Assembly: GCA_044227805.1 (NCBI GenBank)
Contig: JBGAWA010000004.1
Span: 1 to 64,000 of the forward strand
Direction: 5' to 3'
DNA from: JACCZZ01 sp044227805
GTDB taxonomy: Bacteria; Bacteroidota; Bacteroidia; Chitinophagales; UBA10324
Length of the DNA: 64,000 bases
Shown here: positions 1-8,255 of the stretch, piece after piece
Numbering within the stretch: the stretch's first letter is position 1
Layout of the letters: each line of letters begins with the position of its first letter
Translations under genes and position numbers: made by a program
The notes under the pieces: generated by a model
Seen by the model: only the letters and a program-made list of their open reading frames with translations
The model's database searches: none
Told to the model about the DNA's origin: nothing

Positions 1-2126
1 AGCTTTTCAATATCTACTATATCCTCATTACAGCACTCAATTGAAATATTCATCTTACGTATCCGCCCCGCACCGGAAAGACCAGGTGATTTATCTTTCT
101 CTTCCGATGATGCATACCTTTCATCACTGTTCAATTCTTGGCTCAAAGAAGTGATGGCAGCCGCTTTACCTTTTGAGTATACCTCCATCGGGCCGTCTGA
201 ATGGCTAAGGACGGACAACAGGCAGCTTCTTCCCTGAATTTTTCCCTGGTTCAGCAACTTCTTCGCCGGCTCGTCAAACGGAATCCATCCACGATCGAAC
301 AGGAACTTTGTCCAGAAGCGGAAGTAAAGCAAATGGCCTGTGGCATGCTCGTCACCGCCCAGATAGAAGTCAATGTTTTGCCAATAATCAATCGCCTCTT
401 TCGAAGCAAAAGCAGTTTCATTGTCAGGATCTTCATAACGCAGGTAGTACCAGCAGCTACCGGCCCAGCCGGGCATGGTAGTCAGTTCAAACGCATATTT
501 TCCTTTGTATTTCCAGCTTTCCGCTGCCCTGGCAAGCGGCGGCTCACCATCTTCTGTAGGCAGATATTTATCAACTTCCGGTAAAATCAGCGGCAAGTCT
601 TCTTCCGCAATGGTTGCTGGTATTCCTTCATCATCATAATAGATAGGTATCGGCTCACCCCAATACCGCTGCCTGCCGAAAATAGCATCACGCAATCGGA
701 AATTCACCTTCCCCTCCCCGATTTTTTCTGCTTCAATTTGTGCTATTGCTTTCTGAATGGCCTCTGGCACTCCTAAGCCATTCAGAAAACCTGAATTAAT
801 ACAAATCCCTTCTTTCGCTGCATAGGCTTCTTTAGTAAGATCACCACCGCTGATCACTTCCACCACGGGATGATGTCCTAGTTGCGCTGTCAGCTCATTC
901 GCGAAGAAATTCGCAAAAGCGTAGTCGCGCTGGTCATGTCCGGGAACAGCCATCACCGCACCGGTGCCATAACCGGCCAGCACATAATCTCCGATCCAGA
1001 CAGGAATCCTTTTTTTACTGAAAGGATGTATCACAAAAGCACCGGTAAACTGTCCGGTAATTTTTTTCACCTCCGACATACGGTCGCGTTCGCTTCTGTT
1101 CTTGGCATAACTTATATATGCATTTACCGCTTCACGATATTCACCGGTGGATATTTGATTCACCAATTCATGTTCCGGCGCAAGTGTAAGGAAGGAAACA
1201 CCAAAAATCGTATCGGGACGAGTTGTAAAAACTTCGATGGATGCGGTCGCATCTTCCAGCACAAACCTTATACTGGCCCCTTCACTCTTGCCAATCCAGT
1301 TGCGCTGCGCTTCTTTGATTGACTCACTCCAAACGATATTGTCTAATCCTTTAAGCAAACGATCTGCGTAAGCAGTGATCCGCAAACTCCATTGCTTCAT
1401 GAGTTTTCTTTCTACCGGAAAACCACCGCGTTCACTCACACCATCCTTTACCTCATCGTTGGCCAATACCGTTCCTAATGCCGGGCACCAGTTAACCCAG
1501 GAATCAGCAATATAGGCCAGACGGTGCTGCAACAAAATATCCGAGCGTTGTTTAGCAGAAAAATGTCTCCAGTCATCAGCAGAAAAGGCATGCTGCGCAG
1601 TGGTGAGCGTTAACCGTGACGTTCCATACTTTTCCAATTCGTCAGTTAATCCATCAATAGATTCCGCACGATCGGTTTTTACATTATACCAGGAATGGAA
1701 GAGTTGTATGAATATCCACTGTGTCCATTTATAAAACTTCGGATCACTGGTACGCACCTCACGGCTCCAGTCGTATGAAAAGCCCAGCTTATCCATCTGT
1801 TCCCGAAAAGTATTGATGTTTTGTTCTGTGGTAAGGGCTGGATGCTGACCGGTTTGAATGGCATATTGTTCGGCAGGCAATCCGAAAGAATCATAACCCA
1901 TCGGATGCAGCACATTAAATCCTTTCAGTCTTTTATAACGCGATATAATATCAGAACCGATATATCCCAAAGGATGCCCGACATGTAATCCAGCTCCGGA
2001 AGGGTAAGGAAACATATCGAGGACATAATATTTTTGCCTGGAATGATCGGCCTCCGACCGGAATACTTGCCGGGAGTTCCAGATTTCCCTGGCTCTTCTT
2101 TCAATATCACTGAAATGATAGTCCAT
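1..2126 (-). CDS. leuS: Leucine--tRNA ligase (LeuRS), 3' part cut by window edge
   Basis: Class Ia aminoacyl-tRNA synthetase that charges tRNA-Leu in the cytoplasm. Only the first 708 codons are inside the window; the frame is open to base 1, so the protein continues to the left. The HIGH signature is HVGH at residues 48-51, directly after PYPSGAGL. Further on come the CP1 editing domain with TTRPDTIFG, then FGRQRYWGEPIP and YLGGDEHATGHLLYF of the closing catalytic core. The KMSKS loop is expected beyond the edge. The ATG at 2124-2126 opens with MDYHFSDIERR, a normal LeuRS start. Divergent from ftsX with 214 bp between them. Identity is very secure; only completeness is unknown. Confidence 0.96.
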   Translation of the reverse strand, partial: MDYHFSDIERRAREIWNSRQVFRSEADHSRQKYYVLDMFPYPSGAGLHVGHPLGYIGSDIISRYKRLKGFNVLHPMGYDSFGLPAEQYAIQTGQHPALTTEQNINTFREQMDKLGFSYDWSREVRTSDPKFYKWTQWIFIQLFHSWYNVKTDRAESIDGLTDELEKYGTSRLTLTTAQHAFSADDWRHFSAKQRSDILLQHRLAYIADSWVNWCPALGTVLANDEVKDGVSERGGFPVERKLMKQWSLRITAYADRLLKGLDNIVWSESIKEAQRNWIGKSEGASIRFVLEDATASIEVFTTRPDTIFGVSFLTLAPEHELVNQISTGEYREAVNAYISYAKNRSERDRMSEVKKITGQFTGAFVIHPFSKKRIPVWIGDYVLAGYGTGAVMAVPGHDQRDYAFANFFANELTAQLGHHPVVEVISGGDLTKEAYAAKEGICINSGFLNGLGVPEAIQKAIAQIEAEKIGEGKVNFRLRDAIFGRQRYWGEPIPIYYDDEGIPATIAEEDLPLILPEVDKYLPTEDGEPPLARAAESWKYKGKYAFELTTMPGWAGSCWYYLRYEDPDNETAFASKEAIDYWQNIDFYLGGDEHATGHLLYFRFWTKFLFDRGWIPFDEPAKKLLNQGKIQGRSCLLSVLSHSDGPMEVYSKGKAAAITSLSQELNSDERYASSEEKDKSPGLSGAGRIRKMNISIECCNEDIVDIEK

Positions 2127-2315
2127 TGCTGCTGAAAAATAATCAGGCGTAAAACTAATCAGTTTAGCGCACTGTGAACCCTGTCCTCCAACCATGCATG
2201 ACTATTTATCCATGAGCGGATCAGCCATCCGGCAATCCATGGGAATTATGACGATGTACGGCAACCCTGTTGATAATGAACAGACAGGCAATGCCAACCC
2301 AAATATTCCGTTGAT

Positions 2316-2323
2316 TAATTTCG
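2316..2323 (+). promoter_or_regulatory. Putative -7 element TAATTTCG upstream of ftsX
   Basis: TAATTTCG matches the Bacteroidetes -7 pattern TAnnTTTG except for C at the seventh position. It ends 17 bp before the ftsX ATG. The same TAnnTTCG variant occurs in front of several other genes here. No clear -33 TTTG at the usual spacing is seen, so support is modest. Confidence 0.35.
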
Positions 2324-2340
2324 CGCTATAAATAATACCC

Positions 2341-3213
2341 ATGACAGAAAGCAGAAAGAAGATGTCAAGACGATTCAAGCCCAACTATATCTATAGTATC
2401 ATCAGCACATCCTTGGTGCTGTTCATGATTGGATTGCTGGCCCTTTTGTTTATTCATGGTAATAAACTGGCCAATCAGTTTAAAGAGAACATAGAATTTA
2501 CGGTAATCATAAAGGATAATGTATCAGAGAAATCAATCCTGGCACTGCAGAAACAACTGTCGGCGGAGCCATGGGTGAAAAGTTCAAAATATGTTTCGAA
2601 GGAGGATGCCGCTAAAATTTTCACGCGTGAAAACCAGGAGGACTTTAAGGATCTGCTGGATTACAATCCCCTTTTTGCTTCTGTAAACCTGAAACTGAAT
2701 GCCGGCTATACCAGCAAAGACAGTATCAATGCTATTGAACAACGCGTGTTGATGCACAATGAAGTAGGTGAATTCTATTATGAGCGGCAACTGGTGGAAA
2801 TGCTGAATGACAATCTCCGGAAAATAAGCTGGGTGATCGCGGCGATCAGCCTTTTATTGGTGTTGCTGGCCATCGGACTGATCGACAGCACCATTCGTCT
2901 TTCCATGTACTCGAGCCGCTTCCTGATCAGGAGCATGCAACTGGTAGGCGCAACGCGAAATTTTGTAATCTGGCCATTTACAAAACGCAGTCTGCAAAAT
3001 GGTTTGATCGCCAGCGCCGTTGCCATCCTGGCGCTGATGACCTTGCTGAATTTCGCTATCAGCCAGGTCCCGGAACTCCTGGCACTGCAAGACGCATCCA
3101 TGCTCCTGCTTGTCTTCACCGGCATCCTGGTTCTGGGCCTGTTATTTTCTTATCTGAGCACGCACCTGGCGGTCAACAAATATTTGCGCATGAAGCTGGA
3201 TGAACTGTATTGA
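2341..3213 (+). CDS. ftsX: Cell division protein FtsX (FtsX-like permease)
   Basis: Inner-membrane subunit of the FtsEX ABC-type complex, which couples ATP hydrolysis to activation of peptidoglycan hydrolases at the septum. At 290 residues it has the usual FtsX length. A cytoplasmic tail rich in Lys/Arg precedes TM1 (about residues 21-40). A periplasmic region follows with FTVIIKDNVSEKSI and the WVKSSKYVSKEDA stretch, then three C-terminal membrane segments; the LVGATRNFVIWPF stretch between TM2 and TM3 is typical of the family. ftsE is not next to it, which is common in Bacteroidetes. The next gene downstream is a DUF3098 membrane protein, a pairing often seen in this phylum. A TAATTTCG element at 2316-2323 may be its -7 box. 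Confidence 0.93.
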   Translation: MTESRKKMSRRFKPNYIYSIISTSLVLFMIGLLALLFIHGNKLANQFKENIEFTVIIKDNVSEKSILALQKQLSAEPWVKSSKYVSKEDAAKIFTRENQEDFKDLLDYNPLFASVNLKLNAGYTSKDSINAIEQRVLMHNEVGEFYYERQLVEMLNDNLRKISWVIAAISLLLVLLAIGLIDSTIRLSMYSSRFLIRSMQLVGATRNFVIWPFTKRSLQNGLIASAVAILALMTLLNFAISQVPELLALQDASMLLLVFTGILVLGLLFSYLSTHLAVNKYLRMKLDELY

Positions 3214-3234
3214 TTCCGTATAAAAAAATCATGT

Positions 3235-3242
3235 TAACTTCG
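3235..3242 (+). promoter_or_regulatory. Putative -7 element TAACTTCG before the DUF3098 gene
   Basis: TAACTTCG matches TAnnTTYG. A TTG lies at 3210-3212, giving a 22-bp spacer, somewhat long for a Bacteroidetes promoter. It lies after the ftsX stop codon and before both candidate starts of the DUF3098 gene. Confidence 0.3.
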
Positions 3243-3333
3243 CCCGCCACCGTAACGTTCTGGTATTTCAGGTTACTTAAGCATCATGAAGTTACCGGCT
3301 GCATCTATCATCAAGACAAATAACCCGACACAC

Positions 3334-3624
3334 ATGGCAAAGCAAAAATCAGGTGTTCCAGAAAAACAAGTCGCGCAAAAAACTATACCGGCCGGCACGG
3401 CTGCTCCTTTTGTATTTACCCGCCAGAACTTTATGGTAATGTTTGCCGGCATGTTTTTACTGGCGATCGGCTTCTTATTAATGAGAGGAGGAAGTCAGCC
3501 GCCAACTGAATGGGACACTACTGTAGTATATGGTTTTACCAGGATCACTTTGTCCACCGCTTTTGTGTTGCTCGGTTTTGCCGTCATCATGGTTTCTATA
3601 TTCTGGAAATCGAGAAAGAGCTGA
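3334..3624 (+). CDS. DUF3098 family small membrane protein
   Basis: A 96-residue protein of unknown function with two predicted membrane segments (FMVMFAGMFLLAIGFLLM and ITLSTAFVLLGFAVIMVSIF), separated by a short loop containing PPTEWDTTVVYGF, and a basic tail WKSRKS. This is the usual DUF3098 layout, and the family commonly sits just after ftsX in Bacteroidetes. The frame can be extended to an ATG at 3286, giving 112 residues. The start at 3334 (MAKQKSGV) is preferred because it gives the typical family length and the extra 16 residues show no conserved character. Co-directional with ftsX, 120 bp downstream; a TAACTTCG box at 3235-3242 suggests it may also have its own promoter. It ends 59 bp from the convergent T9SS gene. 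Confidence 0.85.
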   Translation: MAKQKSGVPEKQVAQKTIPAGTAAPFVFTRQNFMVMFAGMFLLAIGFLLMRGGSQPPTEWDTTVVYGFTRITLSTAFVLLGFAVIMVSIFWKSRKS

Positions 3625-3683
3625 GCACTGAAACGTGCTCCGGCATGGAAGCACCACTTCCCCAACCTTTTACCTGTAGAATT

Positions 3684-6600
3684 TTACTGGATAATCACCT
3701 TTTCCATTTTCACAAATCCATATTGTGAAAGAGTGCATTCCATAAAAAATATCCCCTTATTGAGCCCGCTGAGATCCAGATCCACAGTATTCAATCCACT
3801 GGTTAACTGATGATCTGTACTATACACCATCTTTCCAAACAGGTCTATCACATGCAGTGAGGCAACGCCTCCTTCCAGCGTGCTTACTTCGAAAGTCAGT
3901 GTACCCGTTGTTGGATTTGGATGCACCGGTGACATTTCCGGCGACGGAAACTTGTTTTCAAGAGATACTATTTTTGAATAACTATCCGAACCGTCGAGGT
4001 TGACCTGCCGGAGACGATAGTAATTGATCCCGGATAGCGGATGTGTATCCGTGTATTGATAGTGATGTTCTTCCAATGAATTCAATGCACCTTCCTGCTT
4101 GCTTATTTCTACAAACTCCTTCGCATCGGCTGATTTTTCCAGAGAGAAGTAATCATTGTTAAATTCTGAAGCAGTAATCCACTCAATATGATTGCCATGA
4201 TCTGTTGCGTTGGCGGTGAAGGAAAGCAATTCAACCGGTAGTATCTCGGTTGATTGCGCAGTTCCAAAATCCGAGAACCCGCTCATCCCTACCCGCGAAA
4301 CCTGGCTCACGGTTGAAGTGCTGCAGGAGCCATCCAACATCCATGATCCGGCGGATGGCTTTTTCATAACGGTCCAGCTTGATGCTCCGCCGCTATTGGT
4401 GTAGGTTCCTGCGGTATTGTACAAGGTGGTTGTATAGGTACCGGTGCTGGTCGATGGCGTTGATGAGATGGTCCAGTATCCATTGTCTAAAGCCTGCAGG
4501 TTATAATTGATACCGCAATCCAGTACACCTAATGCAGAAGGCACCACACTATAGGCTGTAAATCGCGCAACGAGGTTGGTAGCCGTATTAGCGGCTGTAA
4601 AATTTATGTTGGCCAATTGATAACCCTTTCCTGAGAGGTAATTCCCTACCGGGAAATCATAGGAACCCGTGGTGGTGGTAGCCCTTCTCAGGTCGCCATC
4701 AATGTAGCTGTCGATATTGCCGGCATTTACAGCCCCCGTAGCATTACTGGTTATGTTCACCTCGTTGAGGAGTGTCTGAATGCGGCCACTCGTTAGTGTC
4801 AGCGAGCCTGAAATAGTCATGGGATTGCCGGTCAGGATAACCGCTGATGGAACACCTTGATTGATTACCACCTTATCTAATGTGAGCGAATTGCCGGGAG
4901 TATAAACCTGGTCAACAATGCCGTTAAACTCAATGGTTGAAAGTGCTGTTCCCGTGAAGGTGGTTGCTCCGCCGGCATTGGAAAAGTTACCGGCCAGTTT
5001 CATATACTGGCCATTGATGTTAAAAATGCTGGTGCTGTTCTGTGTGGTAAAATTTCCTGCTATTTCAATTCCAGCATTCAGCACAACACTGCCGGAAGTC
5101 TTATTGATCAGCAGGTTTCCCAATTTATCCACACCAACCAGTGAGCCATAAATATTCTGGGTACCGGATCCAACAAATGCGATAGTGGAGGTCTTATCTG
5201 CCACGATACTTCCATAGTTGTAAAAGTTACCACAGACATTCAGCGTACAGCCGGCATTCAATGTCAATGTTGCACCCGGATTAATCGTCAGATCCCTCGC
5301 ATTATAAGTGATTCCTGATAACAACTGGGGCTGATTGCTTGCGGATGGTGAAACAACAGCATCAATGGAACAGGTTGGCGATACACATCCGCCCCAGTTC
5401 GCGGTGGTAGTCCATACTGTATTTGTTCCGCCGGACCAAATGACTTGCGTGGGAGTTGTATAATTGACAGGTGCAGAAGGATCAATATTTATGGTGAAAC
5501 CAGACGTACTGTTTGAATAGTTACTCACCACCAACTGATATTTATCTCCATTGGCTACGGTAATTTTCTTTTCATAGGCGCTGCCAAAACCCGGATAGGA
5601 TGGTGGCGCTGTTCCTGCTGTGGTACCATAACAACCCGTTACGCCAAGGCTGCTGTAATTACAACGTAATGGGTTAACTGTTCCGGCAGCAATTTCTGCG
5701 CAAGTAGTTGCACCGGTACCGGCTGTTTTCCAAATGGCAAAGTCATAGTCGGTGCTGGAGGTACCTGTACCGGGCCAATCATTCGGAACTATATCAAACA
5801 TCAATGAACCGGCAGCATTGATAATAATTTCATACCATGCCGAACCGCGCTCTCCCGATTGAAGGCAGTTACCTGTAGTAACGCCGAAATCGCAGGTGTT
5901 ACCATAAGCCGCATACCCAGGATTTCCGACAGAGATGCTTTGGTTACAAACCGGATTGACAGAACCGCATTCTTGACCCGCCGCGGGCACTACTGGAAGT
6001 GATGCATCGGTAACCTGTATATCAAAAGATCCTGTATTTGTGCCTGCACCATCCACTACAATATAATAAGTGCTGCCAGCCACCAGACCGCTAGTCACTA
6101 TCAATTCTGAATTCGAATAAGATGATGATCCGCAAGACGGCGCATTATCATTGCACCATGCCGCTATGGTAGAGAGAGCACCACAACTTCCGGAATACAG
6201 ACCAATTTGTGTATCGGTTAAGGTGCCGGAAATTGTCCTGATTCTCAATTGGCCGGAAGCAGGGCAAGTAACGGAATACCACACTGTGTTGGCTGTTGTG
6301 CCTGACCAGCAGGAAGGCATTGTTGGCTCACCGGTTCCGCTGGCACAGGAGTTATCTCCCGCCAGGTTAACACCCAACGTGAGTGATGTTGCATTGCAAG
6401 GCAAATCATTGGAACTCCCTGTTGGCACCGGTGAGCTTATGTATAAATTCGAATATGCATTATAAGTAGGCGAAGCATAGGAGTCCAGTAAGAGGTAATA
6501 GGTATCACCGGCGGTCACCGATACACACATCGATTTATTTCCTGTCGAGCTTTGTGTGTATGCAATGCAGGAACCGGCCACCCCACTGCACACATTAGCG

Positions 6601-7466
6601 ATAGGACAACCATCATAAAGCATGAGTCCGGTATATGAACCGGAACATGTAAGAATAATGGTTATTTGTCCTGATGCTGTAGGCGTAAACTCCCAAACTT
6701 TGTCTTCACCGGTCAGGTATAAGGTACTTCCGCAGGTAATGGCATTGGCGGCTGTAATATCATTTACGAAGGATTGTGTGGTTCCGGCACCGGAATTATA
6801 CGGCAGGGAAGAAATGCTGGTAACGCCGGTTCCCAGTACAGCAGCGCATGATGCGCCGACGACACTGCTTTTCAGGGAAATGTTATCTATCTGAATGGGT
6901 GGTTGTGTGCCCAGTGTTGCATCATTGGTCCAGGAAAAGACAAGTCTTTGCGTGGTGCCGGCTACACCACATACGGTGATCGTTCCGCTGGTCCATGTAG
7001 AGCTAAGATTATAGGTAGTGCCGATCTGGCCGCTGATCAGCTGAACACCTGCCGCAGGCGTAGTGGATGTTGGCACCAGGTAGATCTGCATGTAGTCAAG
7101 GTTAGATTCACCATAACCTTTCCAGCTAAAGGTAAGGGTGGCTAAATCCTGGCCGGCTGGAAATGTAACATCCCGGTAAAAGTGAACAGTTGCCGCCTGG
7201 TTAATGCTATAAGAAGTGCCGGCACCGCCTGTGGCCTTGGTAACATAAGCACACCTTGCTCCTGAATATCCAGTAGGAGAAGAACCTACATACCATTTAT
7301 TTAACGGAGTACCATTTACTTCAGTCCAGCCATTTGCGGCAAACGTGGTTCCCGTTTCAAAGCCTCCATCACCGGTTGAGCTGATCAGCGTAGTTGTCTG
7401 CGCATACAGCTGACCACCGGTAATCTGGCCAATCATGAAAAAAAAAGCGATGTAAAAAAATTTCAT
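3684..7466 (-). CDS. Large multidomain surface protein with T9SS C-terminal sorting domain
   Basis: A 1260-residue exported protein. A signal peptide (MKFFYIAFFFMIGQITGG..LYAQ) is followed by a jelly-roll-like N-terminal module ending in PPIQIDNISLKS. Next are two or three beta-sandwich modules of the pre-peptidase C-terminal type (for example VWYSVTCPASGQLRIRT and SGSFDIQVTDAS), then a beta-repeat part with many short Leu/Ile/Thr strands (LTINPGATLTL) and a module with DGDLRRATTTTGSYDFPVG. The last 80 or so residues are a type A T9SS sorting domain: VHPNPTTGTLTFEV, LFGKMVYS and KMEKVIIQ at the end. No catalytic motif was recognised, so it is probably an adhesin or matrix-binding protein. It ends convergently with the DUF3098 gene; the next gene on the same strand (7509-7883) lies 42 bp upstream. 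Confidence 0.85.
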   Translation of the reverse strand: MKFFYIAFFFMIGQITGGQLYAQTTTLISSTGDGGFETGTTFAANGWTEVNGTPLNKWYVGSSPTGYSGARCAYVTKATGGAGTSYSINQAATVHFYRDVTFPAGQDLATLTFSWKGYGESNLDYMQIYLVPTSTTPAAGVQLISGQIGTTYNLSSTWTSGTITVCGVAGTTQRLVFSWTNDATLGTQPPIQIDNISLKSSVVGASCAAVLGTGVTSISSLPYNSGAGTTQSFVNDITAANAITCGSTLYLTGEDKVWEFTPTASGQITIILTCSGSYTGLMLYDGCPIANVCSGVAGSCIAYTQSSTGNKSMCVSVTAGDTYYLLLDSYASPTYNAYSNLYISSPVPTGSSNDLPCNATSLTLGVNLAGDNSCASGTGEPTMPSCWSGTTANTVWYSVTCPASGQLRIRTISGTLTDTQIGLYSGSCGALSTIAAWCNDNAPSCGSSSYSNSELIVTSGLVAGSTYYIVVDGAGTNTGSFDIQVTDASLPVVPAAGQECGSVNPVCNQSISVGNPGYAAYGNTCDFGVTTGNCLQSGERGSAWYEIIINAAGSLMFDIVPNDWPGTGTSSTDYDFAIWKTAGTGATTCAEIAAGTVNPLRCNYSSLGVTGCYGTTAGTAPPSYPGFGSAYEKKITVANGDKYQLVVSNYSNSTSGFTINIDPSAPVNYTTPTQVIWSGGTNTVWTTTANWGGCVSPTCSIDAVVSPSASNQPQLLSGITYNARDLTINPGATLTLNAGCTLNVCGNFYNYGSIVADKTSTIAFVGSGTQNIYGSLVGVDKLGNLLINKTSGSVVLNAGIEIAGNFTTQNSTSIFNINGQYMKLAGNFSNAGGATTFTGTALSTIEFNGIVDQVYTPGNSLTLDKVVINQGVPSAVILTGNPMTISGSLTLTSGRIQTLLNEVNITSNATGAVNAGNIDSYIDGDLRRATTTTGSYDFPVGNYLSGKGYQLANINFTAANTATNLVARFTAYSVVPSALGVLDCGINYNLQALDNGYWTISSTPSTSTGTYTTTLYNTAGTYTNSGGASSWTVMKKPSAGSWMLDGSCSTSTVSQVSRVGMSGFSDFGTAQSTEILPVELLSFTANATDHGNHIEWITASEFNNDYFSLEKSADAKEFVEISKQEGALNSLEEHHYQYTDTHPLSGINYYRLRQVNLDGSDSYSKIVSLENKFPSPEMSPVHPNPTTGTLTFEVSTLEGGVASLHVIDLFGKMVYSTDHQLTSGLNTVDLDLSGLNKGIFFMECTLSQYGFVKMEKVIIQ

Positions 7467-7508
7467 CTAAAAGTGTTTGAATCCCTATTACTGAAAATCA
7501 GGCAGCTA

Positions 7509-7883
7509 TTATTCATCATGAAGAAGTTGCTGGGTTGCATCAGTACATTCGCCGGCAATTAATTTGAAAGTAGTATTAGCTTTGGGATAGATTTTTATTT
7601 TCTTCTCAACAAAAACATTCACCAACATCTCTTCATTGCTATAAACAGATGGGTCGAAGCGAAGGAGAAGGCATTTATGGAACGGGCAATATCCTGCATA
7701 GCTGATGCCTGGTATTTCGGAAATGCGCGGCACCAGGTAGGAAATGCCGGTATTGTCTGCAGGGGAAAGTCCTGCCACCAGTTCCTTCCATCCTTCCGTT
7801 GACTGAGCCTGTGATTGACCACTGCATAAAAACATCAACAGCAATACTCCGCACGAAATTATTCGTATTACATTTTCTTTCAT
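7509..7883 (-). CDS. Small exported protein, possible ferredoxin-like (HMA-like) fold
   Basis: A 124-residue protein with a clear signal peptide (IISCGVLLLMFLCSGQSQAQ) and a mature part of about 95 residues. The mature part contains GISYAGYCPFHKCLLLRFDP, then EEMLVNVFVEKKIKIYPK. The pattern of strand, Cys-rich turn (CPFHKC), strand with RFDP, helix and strand resembles small heavy-metal-associated or ferredoxin-like domains, but the standard GMxCxxC motif is absent. This is an inference from pattern only, and the function is unknown. It precedes the large T9SS gene on the same strand by 42 bp, so the two may be co-transcribed. Confidence 0.75.
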   Translation of the reverse strand: MKENVIRIISCGVLLLMFLCSGQSQAQSTEGWKELVAGLSPADNTGISYLVPRISEIPGISYAGYCPFHKCLLLRFDPSVYSNEEMLVNVFVEKKIKIYPKANTTFKLIAGECTDATQQLLHDE

Positions 7884-8200
7884 TCTTATTCCCCCATTGA
7901 TGATCGCAAAGTATAAAATAGTTTCTCAAACGGCAACTACAATATCCACAAAGTCGCGTTTTACATAAATATTATGAAATTATAATATGCAGCGACATAA
8001 AAATCAAATTGCACTCAATCATGATTCCGATCCTTCTTATAAGGAATAAGAGCTATGCAAGCCTCCCTTTGGTTTCGCTTGCTGTTGCTCCAAGCACAAC
8101 AAATGCAGTAACTGGTTCAAATCAACAGTGCCAGCTCATGCGGATTCAGGGAGGTTCATTTGATACACACTGCCGGTCTTTACCTGTATCCATCCCTACT
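7884..8200. other. Intergenic region without recognised gene
   Basis: AT-rich spacer between two divergent genes. A short open frame at 8009-8209 (66 codons) has no signal peptide, domain or start-site support and is treated as chance. The right end carries the promoter of the polysaccharide cluster. Confidence 0.5.
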
Positions 8201-8230
8201 TTTGTTTAGCCTTTTAATTCGTTACATTTG
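8201..8230 (+). promoter_or_regulatory. Promoter of the polysaccharide cluster (TTTG-N18-TACATTTG)
   Basis: TTTG at 8201-8204 is followed after 18 bp by TACATTTG at 8223-8230, a complete match to the Bacteroidetes -33/-7 promoter pattern (TTTG, about 19 bp, TAnnTTTG). Transcription would begin near 8236, giving a leader of about 20 nt to the ATG at 8256. Confidence 0.6.
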
Positions 8231-8255
8231 CGCGCAATAAACAGCTGTTCAGGAG

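Noticed and set aside
201..584. 127-codon open frame on the + strand
   Set aside because: Lies entirely antisense to leuS, whose frame is well supported; no motif of its own.
3623..3640. Short hairpin between the convergent DUF3098 and T9SS genes
   Set aside because: A six-base-pair stem without a T run and overlapping the stop codon; not a convincing terminator.
8009..8209. 66-codon open frame upstream of the polysaccharide cluster
   Set aside because: No start-site signal, no domain or signal peptide, and its end overlaps the -33 region of a good promoter.
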